64,000 bases of DNA from Acidobacteriota bacterium (GCA_004298155.1 SCRD01000012.1:310001-374000); one strand, 5' to 3'; positions 46,741-56,312 are shown, counted from the first letter of the stretch. The notes: a model not told the origin generated them from the sequence alone. Numbers and translations are program-made.

Positions 46741-48411
46741 TTAGCTGAGAGTCCCAGTGCGCATTTGTTCGGCGATATAGTCAGCGGTCCGCATGGAGAG
46801 CGCCAGAATCGTGAGCGTCGGGTTCTTCTCCGTCGAATTCACAAAGCACGAAGCGTCCGCCACAAAAAGGTTCTTGATGTCATGCGACTGGTTGAACTTG
46901 TTCAGGTATGATGTTTTCGGGTCGTCCCCCATGCGCGCTGTCCCGGCCGAATGGATGCTCCAACCGGGCTGCAAGGGCGTAGTCCGCTCGCCGATGATCT
47001 CGATCCCTGCCCTTTCAAACATCTCCCGCTGGGCGTCGTTGGCATCCCGGGCCATGGCCAGTTCGTTCGGTCCCCATTCCACTCCAAACTTGAGGACGGG
47101 AATGCCCCAGGCATCGTGGACCACGGGATCGATCTCTACGTGATTTTCCGCCCGCGGCACGACTTCGCCGAATGATCCGATGCTGATCACCGTCGCATAG
47201 TATTTTTTTACTTCCTCTTTGAACTCGGCGCCAAAGCCGGGAATTTTGTTCGCAAAACCGGGGAACTCGCTGCTCCCCCCACCACCCTCGTATCCATACC
47301 CGCGCACAAAGTTCTTCTGCTTCTCTTTCAGGTTGCGGAAGCGTGGGATGTAGATGCCTCCACCCTCCGGGTGGGCGTCGCCGCCGCGGTTGGTGTTTCC
47401 TTTCAGCCTCGGTATGATCCCGGAAATGCTGCCGGCCATGATCTGCTCGCAAAAATATTTACCCAGCACGCCGCTGGAATTGCCCAGACCGTCGGGGTGA
47501 TCATCGCTCCGGGAGTTCAGAAGGATGCGCGTGGTGTCGAGCGTTCCCGCGCCCATCACGATCACTTTGCCGTAAACCTCTTCCACCTGGCGCGTGATGC
47601 GATCAATGAAAACCACGCTTTTCGCGCGATTCTCACTATCGGCAGTCACCTTCCAGACGACGGCGTTGGTGCGCGTGGTCAGGTTGCCCGTCTTTTCGGC
47701 AATCGGGAGCAACACGCCCGCCGAACTGAAAGAGGCAGAGACGTTGCAAACCCGCCCGCAGTGGCCGCACCAATGGCACGGAACGCGTCCGTGGAAACCC
47801 GGCTTGGTCACCGTCGCCGAGCGACCCTGAATGACAGGCCGGCCCCCAAATTTGCTCTCGATCTGCCCCTTGAATATGTTTTCCGCGCAGGTCAGCGGGA
47901 TCGGCGGAAGAAAATGGCTGTCTGGATTGTTCTCCAGGCGGTCCGTATGGCCGCAGACTCCAATCCAGTCTTCAACTTTGCTGTAATAGGGTTCAACGTC
48001 TTCGTAGGAAATAGGCCAATCAGAGCCGACACCGTCATGGCTGGCGGCTTTGAAATCCCGCGGGCTGAAACGGAGCGAAACGAGCCCCCAATGGAGCGTC
48101 TTGCCGCCGACGGCCTGCGCGCGAACCCACACAAACTTCTTGCCTGTGTAGGGATTTTCAAGCTCATTCACAAAGTGCTTTTTGTTCCACTCGTCGGCCG
48201 TATAGTTATAAATGGCCCGCTCTGAAGGGCGGATTTCGCCGCGAAATGGAAAATTGTACGGTTTCCGGTGATGCTCGAAATCCGTAGCGATATTGAACTT
48301 CGGTCCCCGCTCGAGCATGAGGACCTTAAGCCCTTTCAAGCACAGTTGCGTGGCCGCCATGCCCCCGGCGGCGCCTGATCCCACAACCACAACGTCATAC
48401 ACTTTGGCCAT
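46741..48411 (-). CDS. GMC-family FAD-dependent sugar oxidoreductase
   Basis: 556 residues. The N-terminal FAD Rossmann motif is GSGAAGG (11-17). A cysteine-rich CHWCGHCGRVC segment (near residue 220) recalls the iron-sulfur-like cluster motif of glucose/gluconate dehydrogenase large subunits. The catalytic His-containing motif SIHSAGTARMG and the C-terminal NPTLTILALS are typical. It lacks its own export signal and would be carried out with its Tat-bearing small partner. Probable substrates are glucosides or sugar derivatives oxidised at carbon 3 or 2. A TIM-barrel epimerase follows within 900 bases, a common companion in 3-keto-glycoside loci. Confidence 0.88.
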   Translation of the reverse strand: MAKVYDVVVVGSGAAGGMAATQLCLKGLKVLMLERGPKFNIATDFEHHRKPYNFPFRGEIRPSERAIYNYTADEWNKKHFVNELENPYTGKKFVWVRAQAVGGKTLHWGLVSLRFSPRDFKAASHDGVGSDWPISYEDVEPYYSKVEDWIGVCGHTDRLENNPDSHFLPPIPLTCAENIFKGQIESKFGGRPVIQGRSATVTKPGFHGRVPCHWCGHCGRVCNVSASFSSAGVLLPIAEKTGNLTTRTNAVVWKVTADSENRAKSVVFIDRITRQVEEVYGKVIVMGAGTLDTTRILLNSRSDDHPDGLGNSSGVLGKYFCEQIMAGSISGIIPRLKGNTNRGGDAHPEGGGIYIPRFRNLKEKQKNFVRGYGYEGGGGSSEFPGFANKIPGFGAEFKEEVKKYYATVISIGSFGEVVPRAENHVEIDPVVHDAWGIPVLKFGVEWGPNELAMARDANDAQREMFERAGIEIIGERTTPLQPGWSIHSAGTARMGDDPKTSYLNKFNQSHDIKNLFVADASCFVNSTEKNPTLTILALSMRTADYIAEQMRTGTLS

Positions 48412-48594
48412 TCCGGCCTCCCCGTAAATATGAGTCTGTTACGTGCATATCAAAACTCTTTTATGAGTGCTCATACTTGCACCGGTCACGAATGCAAATG
48501 CCTCGTGAGCCTGCCGGCCATTCACAATATCGGGACAGCGCTCCAGCAAGCATCTGACCCAGGCGCCCATCAGTGTTTGGCGGACTGGCGCCGT

Positions 48595-49293
48595 TCAGCT
48601 CGAAGAGCAGAGCGCACCCAGCCACCGGGCTGCTTCTCTGTCCGCGGACAGAAGATGCGGCCCCAGCGGCGAACCTAGAAAGACCAGTGTTCCCTTCCCG
48701 ACACGGCGTTTGACGCCAACGGGCAAATCCTGAAACCAGGCAATGGCCTCTCCATTCTCCCCGCTGACTGGAACGACACGGCTGAAATCGCGAACCTTGG
48801 CAACAACAGGCCAGTGGTAATCAACATAGGGTGATTGTTTGAATGAGTCTGCGGAATCCCATAACCGGACGGGATCATGAAGGCACACTCCGAACAATGA
48901 CCTTATGACGCGCTTATGATTGCGAAACTCTTCAGGCTCCAGGAACGCTGCCCCGGTTTCATAGAGGACCTGTGCCCCATTCAGGAGTTGCCCGCTAAGG
49001 CTGACAAGCGTCGACGAATCTGTATCAACAGCCGCCGGCAAAATCACCATCCGCGCCGGCGCGAGTGCATTAATGGATGTCTGGCGCCAGGATACATTCA
49101 ATGAGGACAGCGCCGATGCATAACCAGCGGCGGACTCACGCAAAGGAGAAGCCGGGGCGGCATCTGCCAGAACGCATCCAGAAGGCAGCCGTACAATTTC
49201 AGGAAGAAGGCTGCCCAGGCCCGCTGCACCTGCAACTCCGGCCGCCGAAGCGCCCGCCGCACATCCCAGGAATCTACGCCGAGAGAAGGGCAT
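48595..49293 (-). CDS. Tat-exported protein of unknown function
   Basis: 232 residues from the ATG at 49293, one base after the stop of the upstream epimerase gene, so the two are cotranscribed. The start PFSRRRFLG is a clear twin-arginine signal with a long alanine-rich hydrophobic stretch. The mature part has strands such as PARMVILPA and KGTLVFLGSPLGPHLL, which recall glutamine-amidotransferase-like/ThuA-type folds, but no catalytic triad can be picked out. It is probably a periplasmic accessory of the sugar-oxidation genes next to it. Confidence 0.6.
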   Translation of the reverse strand: MPFSRRRFLGCAAGASAAGVAGAAGLGSLLPEIVRLPSGCVLADAAPASPLRESAAGYASALSSLNVSWRQTSINALAPARMVILPAAVDTDSSTLVSLSGQLLNGAQVLYETGAAFLEPEEFRNHKRVIRSLFGVCLHDPVRLWDSADSFKQSPYVDYHWPVVAKVRDFSRVVPVSGENGEAIAWFQDLPVGVKRRVGKGTLVFLGSPLGPHLLSADREAARWLGALCSSS

Positions 49294-49294
49294 T

Positions 49295-50131
49295 CTAAAC
49301 CTTGTTGGCAATCAGTCGGTCAATAGCCGCTGCCGTGTCATAGAACTGCTGGTCTTGCGCATAGTGGTACCGCCGTTCCATTTCAGCCACCAACCACCCG
49401 TCGTATCCCACTTTGGTCATGGCGGCCCGGATGGCTTTCCAGTTGTTGTCGCCGAGGAAAATATTGGTATAAACGCTATCGCCGCAGCGGCCGCGTTTTT
49501 TCATTGCGTCTTTCAGATGAATCCTCGTGATGCGAGGCCCCATCATTTCAATCCACTGCTCGGCAAATCCATCGTCATGGATGTTGCCGACGTCAAGATG
49601 GATGCCCACCGAAGGTTCGTTGATGTCTTTAAGGAAAAGAAGGAACTCGCGCGGCCCCATCAGGAAGCGCTGCTCGGAGTTGCAATTCTCGCAGCCGATC
49701 CTGACTCCAGCATGCGCGGCGTCCGGCGCAAGCATCTTTATGGCCTCTACCGTGCGATTGTAGACTTCGTTGTAAGGGACTTCCTCGGTCACCAGTCCCG
49801 CCACTACGAGGATGGCATCCGTGCCGAGGATCTGCGACGTTTCGATCTGACGCCTGACGATCCGAATTCCCTCTTCGCGCACTTTCGGGTCGCGAGCGGA
49901 TAGCGAGTATCTCCAGTGAAGGCCCGTTGAGACGTTTGAAACCACCAGCCCGGCGTTTTCAACCTTTCGGCGAAGTTCGCGAACCTCGGCGTCGGTAGTG
50001 CCCATCTGGAACCATGGGACGTCGCCCAGCCAAAGTTCAATCCCGTCGTATCCGGCTTTCTTGACTAGCTCCAGTCCCTGCTCGAAACTCCAGCCCTTCG
50101 GAATCTCGTTGTCCCCGATGGATTTTTTCAA
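49295..50131 (-). CDS. Sugar phosphate isomerase/epimerase (AP-endonuclease-2 TIM barrel)
   Basis: 278 residues from a TTG at 50131 (GGGG upstream), which gives the usual MKKSIG start of this family. The xylose-isomerase-like barrel shows FEQGLELVKKAGYDGIEL, GCENCNSEQRFL, GIHLDVGNIHDDG and RIHLKDAMK, whose Glu, Asp and His residues are the expected divalent-metal ligands. Members isomerise or epimerise sugars and keto-sugars or act on 3-keto-glycosides. It precedes the Tat protein and the GMC genes. No leader peptide is seen, so it works in the cytoplasm. Confidence 0.85.
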   Translation of the reverse strand: MKKSIGDNEIPKGWSFEQGLELVKKAGYDGIELWLGDVPWFQMGTTDAEVRELRRKVENAGLVVSNVSTGLHWRYSLSARDPKVREEGIRIVRRQIETSQILGTDAILVVAGLVTEEVPYNEVYNRTVEAIKMLAPDAAHAGVRIGCENCNSEQRFLMGPREFLLFLKDINEPSVGIHLDVGNIHDDGFAEQWIEMMGPRITRIHLKDAMKKRGRCGDSVYTNIFLGDNNWKAIRAAMTKVGYDGWLVAEMERRYHYAQDQQFYDTAAAIDRLIANKV

Positions 50132-50345
50132 CTTACCCCAGGCTCCAGTTTCGTTAAATTACGGATAATTTCGAAGACAAATGATTATCACAAACTGCAG
50201 CCAACATCAATCCTTTCCTGTCTGCCCCAAGCGAGCGCTGTGCCGGCTTCCAAACTCTCTGTCTGTACTGTGAGGAATAAAGGGGGCCTCTTGCAATGGA
50301 ATGCGTCCTTGTGGAGCCAACTGGCGGCGGGTAATCCTTTGGCGC

Positions 50346-50777
50346 TTACTCGCCCATCACCTGGACCATGTAGGTCCGAAGCAAGGGGCCATCGTATTCC
50401 ATGAAGTAGATGGTCTGCCGCGACCCGCGCACCATCTTGCCGCCCTCGATGGGGAATGAACAACTGATGCCGCCCAGGATGCTCTTCAGATGCGTTTCGG
50501 CGTTGAAGCCCAGCCGCCCGTCGTAGTCGAGATAACGTCGATGATGATAATTCTCGTCCTCAGGAAACAGCCGGCTGAAGTGCGTCAAAATGTCTTCTTC
50601 CAGGCACGGAATGCCTTCCGTCACCAGCAATCCCGAAGAGGTATGGCAGGTCATCACGTTCACGAGACCCTGCTTCACGCCGCTCTGCCGGATTACTTCA
50701 TCCACCTTTGGCGTGATATTGATGGCCTCTTCTGACTTCCGCGACTGGAGCTTAATCTTTTCAAGCTTGATAATCAT
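50346..50777 (-). CDS. YjbQ family protein (UPF0047)
   Basis: 143 residues, full length for the family. MTCHTSSGLLVTE contains the conserved His and Thr of the active-site pocket. ETHLKSILGG and the strand motif GGKMVRGSRQTIYFMEYD also match. YjbQ proteins have weak thiamine-phosphate synthase activity, but their physiological role is not settled. It lies 16 bases after the amidohydrolase gene on the same strand and probably shares its transcript. Confidence 0.93.
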   Translation of the reverse strand: MIIKLEKIKLQSRKSEEAINITPKVDEVIRQSGVKQGLVNVMTCHTSSGLLVTEGIPCLEEDILTHFSRLFPEDENYHHRRYLDYDGRLGFNAETHLKSILGGISCSFPIEGGKMVRGSRQTIYFMEYDGPLLRTYMVQVMGE

Positions 50778-50793
50778 GGCCTTTACCCGCCTT

Positions 50794-51639
50794 TTATTTG
50801 AGGCCCAGCAACCGGCCGGGATTCTCTTCGAAAACTTTCTTCAAACAGCCTTCCGTCAGCGCCAGTGTGCCGAGCGCGTGCACCATATTCTTGATTTCAA
50901 CCCGCGGGTAGTTTGAACCGAACACCATCCGGTTGCGCAGGCTGCGCTCCAGCACGGTGGTCGGGATCTGCTTCGAGAAGACAAACTGGTAAAACTCCTT
51001 CGGGCTGTCGTAGTAGAGGCACGAAGTGTCGAGATAAACGTTGGGATACTTCAGCGCCAGGGCGGTGGCTTCCCACACCCAGGGCCAGCCCCAATGCGCC
51101 AGCACAAAATTGAGCTTCTTAAAGCGCGCAATGGCTTCTTCCAGCAGCATAGGATGCCCGCGCTCAATCAGCGTGGAGGGCGCCCAGCTCATGCCAGTGT
51201 GGATTAGCACCGGAATATTCAATCCCAATGCTACTTCGTAAAGCTCGTAGACTTTGCTGTCACGCAATTCGAAGTCCTGGAGAGCGGCGTCGAGCTTCAG
51301 CCCCTTCAGACCCATTTTTCTAACGGCGTGTTCCAGTTCTTTTGCCGCACCCGTCTTCAGCGGATCCACGCTGGCAAAGCCGATGAAGCGGCCGCTGACC
51401 GCACATAGTTCCGCCACCTGCTCGTTTGAGCTGACGGCATCACCCCGGGCCCTCTCGCAATCAATCGGCAGCAACACCGCGCGGTCAATGCCCGCCACAT
51501 CCATCTGCAAATAGAAAGTTTCAAGCGGCTGGAAGTTGTTGCCAATCTGAAAAACGTCGCGCGACATGCGCGCGTAGTTGGGATACTTGTCCACCATTTC
51601 CTGAATCAGTACCGGGTGCGTATGGAAATCGATTCTCAT
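50794..51639 (-). CDS. Amidohydrolase-family metal hydrolase
   Basis: 281 residues, TIM-barrel amidohydrolase-2 type. DFHTHP (residues 4-9) is the first metal site, VLIHTGMSW and VLAHWGWP supply further His residues, and FGSNYPRVE gives the terminal Asp-equivalent position as GSN instead of GSD. The change from Asp to Asn in this last motif is unusual for a hydrolytic member. It overlaps the PfkB kinase gene by four bases and belongs to the same operon. The substrate is unknown. Confidence 0.84.
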   Translation of the reverse strand: MRIDFHTHPVLIQEMVDKYPNYARMSRDVFQIGNNFQPLETFYLQMDVAGIDRAVLLPIDCERARGDAVSSNEQVAELCAVSGRFIGFASVDPLKTGAAKELEHAVRKMGLKGLKLDAALQDFELRDSKVYELYEVALGLNIPVLIHTGMSWAPSTLIERGHPMLLEEAIARFKKLNFVLAHWGWPWVWEATALALKYPNVYLDTSCLYYDSPKEFYQFVFSKQIPTTVLERSLRNRMVFGSNYPRVEIKNMVHALGTLALTEGCLKKVFEENPGRLLGLK

Positions 51640-52580
51640 GCTGCCGCCTCATTCTTGTGTTTTTGCAGAAATTCCTGCCATTTCGACTTGTCGCGGAACG
51701 CCTCCGTACCGCCCGGCCGCGTGGTTGAAAACGCGCCTGCAAGATTGCCACCCGCCAGGCACGCCTGCAGGTCGGCACCGCGAACGTACCTGTCCAGGAA
51801 ACCAGCGTCGAAACTGTCACCCGCGCCCACAGGATCAACGGCGTCTACGGCATATCCAGCGTGCGTCCATTCCCGCTTGCCGCGGCGCGCCCGCGCGCCC
51901 TTTGCCCCAAGTTTGACGGCAACCATCTGCACCCGGCCCGCCAGTTTTTCCATGGCTGCTTCGAGGCCGCCTTCGCCCGCAATCTTCTCTGCCTCTCGTT
52001 CATTCACCAATAGAACATCCACAAAGGGGAGAACGTCCTCGAGGCCCTCCCAGCGGTCGTCCGGGTCGTCGTTTGTGTCAAGCGAGGTGCCGAGGCCAGC
52101 CCGCTTCATATGTTCAAACAGGTTCGGGATGCGCGGCCGCAGCGCGCGGTGCAGGTAAAACGAAGAAAGATGGAAGTGCTTGCCGGAACGGAGGTAATCA
52201 AGGTCAAGGTCATCGTATCCCATTTCAAACATCGCACCGGGATAGGTTAAAATTCGCCGGCTGCCAGTTCCTGTAACGATAACAGTCAACCCCGTCTTGG
52301 TTGCTCCCGCCACGCTTCGCACCCGGCTGACATCCACACCGCCAGACGCAAGCCTCTCCAGAGCGATCTCTCCCAGTGGATCGGCGCCAATACGCGAAAT
52401 GAAACCGACTTGGTTGCCGATCACCGCCAGATTGTGGGCAAATATGGCGGAAGAACTTCCCAGGGTCAGGGCAAGATCGCTGGCCAGAAGCTCCTTTTCT
52501 GGCTCCAGTTCGTCCGGCAAACCATAGAGGATCAGGTCAAGGTTCAGTTCGCCGGCCACCGTCACGTCGAATTGAGCCAT
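51636..52580 (-). CDS. PfkB-family carbohydrate kinase
   Basis: 314 residues, ribokinase fold. The signature PVGAGDSFDAGFLDRYV (near 255) holds the anion hole and the catalytic Asp. TVAGELNLDLILYGLPD begins the substrate domain and SLDTNDDPDDRW lies in the middle. It phosphorylates a sugar or sugar derivative with ATP. The upstream gene nine bases away is a SIS isomerase, and the downstream amidohydrolase overlaps. The SIS/PfkB pairing is like FrlB/FrlD of fructosamine breakdown. Confidence 0.9.
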   Translation of the reverse strand: MAQFDVTVAGELNLDLILYGLPDELEPEKELLASDLALTLGSSSAIFAHNLAVIGNQVGFISRIGADPLGEIALERLASGGVDVSRVRSVAGATKTGLTVIVTGTGSRRILTYPGAMFEMGYDDLDLDYLRSGKHFHLSSFYLHRALRPRIPNLFEHMKRAGLGTSLDTNDDPDDRWEGLEDVLPFVDVLLVNEREAEKIAGEGGLEAAMEKLAGRVQMVAVKLGAKGARARRGKREWTHAGYAVDAVDPVGAGDSFDAGFLDRYVRGADLQACLAGGNLAGAFSTTRPGGTEAFRDKSKWQEFLQKHKNEAAA

Positions 52581-52589
52581 CCTGAATCC

Positions 52590-53672
52590 CTATCCAGCCT
52601 TCCTCTTCAGCACAACCACGCGGCTCAAATGCCGAGGTTCGTCGGGATCAAACCCTCGCTTGAGTCCAAGGTATAGGCCTAATAGCTGCGCGGCCAGAAT
52701 GTGAGGCGCCAGGCGCGCCACTTCAGGAACGTCCAGTTGAAGTTCAACCAGCACGTCGGCGGCACTGCGAACTTTGTCATTCGCGCGGTTGGTAATCACC
52801 AGTGTCTTGCCGCCCAGTTCCTTCATCTCTTCCAGCACTTCCTGCTCGGAAGTTCCAGTGCTCTCAGCGAGAAAGAAAGTCAGCAGCGTTTGCGGGCTCA
52901 CAATCGATTTTGGGCCGTGGCGAAATTCCAACGTATGAAAAACCTGCGCATAAGAGCAGGACATTTCTGTGACCTTTAACTGCCCTTCTGACGCGATCCC
53001 GAAAAACGGCCCTTGCCCCATAAAAACATAGTCCGCAAATTCGTTGGAGCTCGCAAACTTTTCAATGCACGGCTGCAACCTTCCCAGCGCGCGCTGTGCC
53101 TGTCCCGGCATCTGCTTTAGCGCCTGCAGAAAATCCTTGCGCCCGCCGGCCCAGCCGGCCAGCGCCTGTAGGCCCAGAAGCATCGTGCTGAACGAACGCG
53201 TCATCACGGTGCTCAACTCGTCAGCCGCTGGTAGCAGCAGGGTGGAGGTCACCCGCTTTTCAAGATCCTTTCCCGTTGCGCAGCTAACCGCAAGTGTCCG
53301 GATGCCCCGTTCCTTCTCCAGATAATCAGCCGCCATCAGCATCTCGGTCGTGTGCCCCGAGCGCGAAATCAGGACGGGCTGGCACTTGCCATTTCCCAGC
53401 ACATGATCCGGATAAAACAGGAGTTCAGACGCCGGCACAGCCTTTGCCCGTTGTCCTGTGACGGCAGTCCAACTCCACGCGGCGGTCTGCGCCACGTAGT
53501 AGCTTGACCCACAACCAACAAAAATCCACTCATCAGCCTTATCCAGCGGCCTCAGGACTTCCTCATAGCGGCCGTGCTCTTCAAGTTCCTGCAGAGTAGC
53601 CGCCCAGACGCCGGGCTCTGACATGATCTCTGCGTAACTTCGATGCCCTCGGCCCTCTAACGTGTCGTTCAC
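52590..53672 (-). CDS. SIS-domain sugar isomerase/deglycase (GlmS/FrlB/AgaS-like)
   Basis: 360 residues with two SIS domains. The first (about 45-180) has FVGCGSSYYVA and ISRSGHTTEM, phosphate-sugar loop motifs. The second (about 195-350) has FMGQGPFFGIASEGQLKVTEMS and the HTLEFRHGPKS loop typical of GlmS-like isomerases. No glutaminase domain is attached. Such stand-alone proteins deaminate or deglycate amino-sugar phosphates. It is the first gene of the run SIS-PfkB-amidohydrolase-YjbQ. The ATG at 53672 lies after an AGGAGG-like stretch. Confidence 0.88.
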   Translation of the reverse strand: MNDTLEGRGHRSYAEIMSEPGVWAATLQELEEHGRYEEVLRPLDKADEWIFVGCGSSYYVAQTAAWSWTAVTGQRAKAVPASELLFYPDHVLGNGKCQPVLISRSGHTTEMLMAADYLEKERGIRTLAVSCATGKDLEKRVTSTLLLPAADELSTVMTRSFSTMLLGLQALAGWAGGRKDFLQALKQMPGQAQRALGRLQPCIEKFASSNEFADYVFMGQGPFFGIASEGQLKVTEMSCSYAQVFHTLEFRHGPKSIVSPQTLLTFFLAESTGTSEQEVLEEMKELGGKTLVITNRANDKVRSAADVLVELQLDVPEVARLAPHILAAQLLGLYLGLKRGFDPDEPRHLSRVVVLKRKAG

Positions 53673-53944
53673 TCTACTGCCTCCTTCAAGCCTATAAAGA
53701 CTTACAATTCATCTGGAGTACACTTTTGATGTGGGAGCCTTGCAGCAACGAGCGGCTGCAAGTTACCCGGATTACGGTAGGTTTCTTTTTACTACGTTTT
53801 CCTTTCGAATGTCAAAGCGTTTTGGGCTTCTCACCGTCCCACACGGACCGGTTTCACGCAGGCATAAAAGCCCGAACATTCTTCGCGCAACGCGAGAGTC
53901 CCGTATTCAAACACACTGTGATAGTCCGGTGTCGGAACTCATTG

Positions 53945-55036
53945 TCAGTGTCCCCGGTTAAGCCAAGGGGTTACTGGCACCTGGCCAGGATTCCCGGGCT
54001 TGTAAGGCCAGTTGATGCGCTTGCCAGTTGCAGCCGATTCATAGGCAGCGTAAATAATCTCCAGCGTTGCACGCCCGTCTTCTCCGGTTTCTATTGGTTC
54101 CACTTCACCCAGGACCGCTCGCGTGAAGTGCCGCATCTCGTGCGGAAAGCCGTAAAGGAAGGCTTCCTCAAACACCGTAAAAGTCCAGCCTTTTGTTTCG
54201 CCAGCCTTTTCCACGGCATACCCATAGCCTCGCTTACTGTACGTTTCCATTGAACTGCCGCGAAGCAGATCACAATGGACGACGCCTTCGGTCCCGTAAA
54301 GATCGGCGCGATCATCCATGCCTCCCAGGCACGCCCAGCTGTCTTCAATCACGGCAATGCCGCCGTTTTCGAATTCAACGATCACCAGAGAATTGTCATC
54401 GCCCTTTGTTCTCCCTTTGTGATAAACGAGCTGGCAGTGGGCGGTAACACTTTTGACCTTTGGCTTACCATACACCCAGCGGGTCCATTCGATCCCATGG
54501 CAACCCATATCCATCAGCGCTCCGCCGCCTGAGCGATTGACATCGTAGAACCAGTCCGAGTGCGGCCCGGAGTGCTTTTCACTCTGTTTGGCCATGTAAA
54601 GATCGCCAATGGCCCTCTCATCCACCAGGTGCTTGGCACGAGCGTACTTGGGTGAGAAGCAGATCGTTTCTGCGTACATGAGCTTGACTTTGTGCTTCTC
54701 GCACGCGGCAATCATGGCGTCGGCGTCTTCCAGCGTGTGGGCGATAGGTTTCTCAAGGATGATGTGCTTGCCTGCTTCGGCCGCGGCGACAACGACTTCG
54801 CGGTGCAAATCATTGGGAATGCCCACTACCACCACGTCCACGTCTTTGCGCTCAATGAGCTTCCGGTAATCGGTCACTGCCAGAGGTATATTCCACTTGC
54901 GGGCAAATTCGTCAACGTGCTTTTTGTTAGGAGAGCACGCTGCAACAAGCTGTGCCTCCTTTACCTCCTGAAAAGCTTCCGCATGAAGGTTTGAAACAAA
55001 AGCCGACCCGATCACACCCGCCCTCACCTTGTCCAT
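53945..55036 (-). CDS. Gfo/Idh/MocA-family oxidoreductase
   Basis: 363 residues from the ATG at 55036, with GGAAGGAG at good spacing; the longer frame upstream is unsupported. The N-terminal Rossmann domain (AGVIGSAFVSNLHAEAF) binds NAD(P), and ILEKPIAHT holds the conserved EKP lysine. The C-terminal part has GGGALMDMGCHGIEW, with the substrate-facing His. Members oxidise or reduce sugar carbons, including 3-keto sugars and inositols. It is transcribed away from the second PfkB gene, whose start lies 275 bases off. Confidence 0.9.
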   Translation of the reverse strand: MDKVRAGVIGSAFVSNLHAEAFQEVKEAQLVAACSPNKKHVDEFARKWNIPLAVTDYRKLIERKDVDVVVVGIPNDLHREVVVAAAEAGKHIILEKPIAHTLEDADAMIAACEKHKVKLMYAETICFSPKYARAKHLVDERAIGDLYMAKQSEKHSGPHSDWFYDVNRSGGGALMDMGCHGIEWTRWVYGKPKVKSVTAHCQLVYHKGRTKGDDNSLVIVEFENGGIAVIEDSWACLGGMDDRADLYGTEGVVHCDLLRGSSMETYSKRGYGYAVEKAGETKGWTFTVFEEAFLYGFPHEMRHFTRAVLGEVEPIETGEDGRATLEIIYAAYESAATGKRINWPYKPGNPGQVPVTPWLNRGH

Positions 55037-55310
55037 CATCGCTCCTTCCAACGAATTGGGTTTTCGTGCCCCTGATTCTCCTGTGTGGGACAACAGGCTT
55101 CTTTTGACCCCTGCAGGCAGCCTTTCAAGATACCACAAGCCCGGCTGAACTCGGATTTCAAATCGTATCCATAGACTCCTGAAATGAAGTTGCGAAATAA
55201 TAGAAAGCCTCCCGCATAGCAACACACAGAACCTCTTCGTCAAAATTTTGTTGCAGGAGTGAGACAATCGGCGATAGCATCCAATGCTTTGTTCTTACCG
55301 GAGAAACCAG

Positions 55311-56312
55311 GTGCCACAAACCAAAACCGACGTTGTAGGCCTCGGTTTGAATGCAACGGACACAGTTCTGATGGTCCGAGAATTTCCGCCACTGGGAGGG
55401 AAAGAACGCGTGGTGTCCCTGTCCCGGCAGGCGGGGGGGCAGGTGGCCACAGCGCTCGTCGCCTGCCAGCGGCTGGGACTGCGAGCGCGTTACATCGGAA
55501 AAGTTGGCGATGACGAAGCCGGCCGCTTCCAACTGAAAAGCCTGCGTGAAGAAGGCCTCGATGTGCAGTACGCGGAAGTTACACCCGGCGCAGCCACGCA
55601 ATTCGGACTGATCATTGTTGACCAGGCCACCGGCGAAAGGACCGTTTTCTGGGATCGCGACAAGCGTCTGGCCGTTGCGCCTCAGGAGTTAAAGCCGGAG
55701 GCCATCACCACGGCCAGGCTCCTGCATATCGATGGATGCGATTCCGCTTCCTGCGCCCAGGCGGCAAAATGGGCACGGAAGGCCGGGATGCCTGTGATCG
55801 CAGACCTGGACACGGTTTATAAAGATGTCGAACAGATTTTTCCACTGATCGATTACCTGATTGCCTCAGCAAATTTCCTGCCCGCCGTGACCGGGCGGAA
55901 CGACCCTTTTCTCGTTCTGGAGTACATGGCGCGGGAATACAAGATCCGCGCCCCGGGAATGACGCTGGGCCGCGATGGCGCGCTGGTGTACAGCAACGGC
56001 CGCTTTTATTATTCGCCGGGATTCGTGGTGGAGACAGTGGACACTACGGGAGCGGGAGACATCTTTCATGGGGCCTTTGCCTGCGGCATCCTCGAAGGAT
56101 GGGACATCGAACGCATATTAGACTTTTCGAACGCCATGGCAGGCCTGAATTGTACGCGCGTTGGAGCGCGCGGAGGGATCGCAACCCGCGCCGAGGCAGA
56201 AAAGCTGATGACCACAGGCACACGCCACCGAAATCCAGACTATGAAAAACTTCCGCAGGCCGGAGGCAAGAGCCTGCGCCATCGAGGGACAAGAAAGGCG
56301 CAACGCGCTTAG
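55311..56312 (+). CDS. PfkB-family sugar kinase
   Basis: 333 residues from a GTG at 55311, chosen because GGAG lies seven bases upstream; the in-frame ATG at 55284 has no such site. DVVGLGLNATDTVLMV begins the ribokinase fold, RQAGGQVATALVACQRLG is the sugar-binding segment and VDTTGAGDIFHGAFACG holds the catalytic Asp. The last 40 residues are basic and probably disordered. It phosphorylates an unknown sugar. It runs with an SDR gene six bases downstream and a cyclase-family gene after that. Confidence 0.9.
   Translation: MPQTKTDVVGLGLNATDTVLMVREFPPLGGKERVVSLSRQAGGQVATALVACQRLGLRARYIGKVGDDEAGRFQLKSLREEGLDVQYAEVTPGAATQFGLIIVDQATGERTVFWDRDKRLAVAPQELKPEAITTARLLHIDGCDSASCAQAAKWARKAGMPVIADLDTVYKDVEQIFPLIDYLIASANFLPAVTGRNDPFLVLEYMAREYKIRAPGMTLGRDGALVYSNGRFYYSPGFVVETVDTTGAGDIFHGAFACGILEGWDIERILDFSNAMAGLNCTRVGARGGIATRAEAEKLMTTGTRHRNPDYEKLPQAGGKSLRHRGTRKAQRA

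Noticed and set aside
53673-53944. Small plus-strand open frames upstream of the SIS gene
   Set aside because: They have no ribosome site or protein-like composition. The 272-base gap most likely holds the promoter of the SIS operon.
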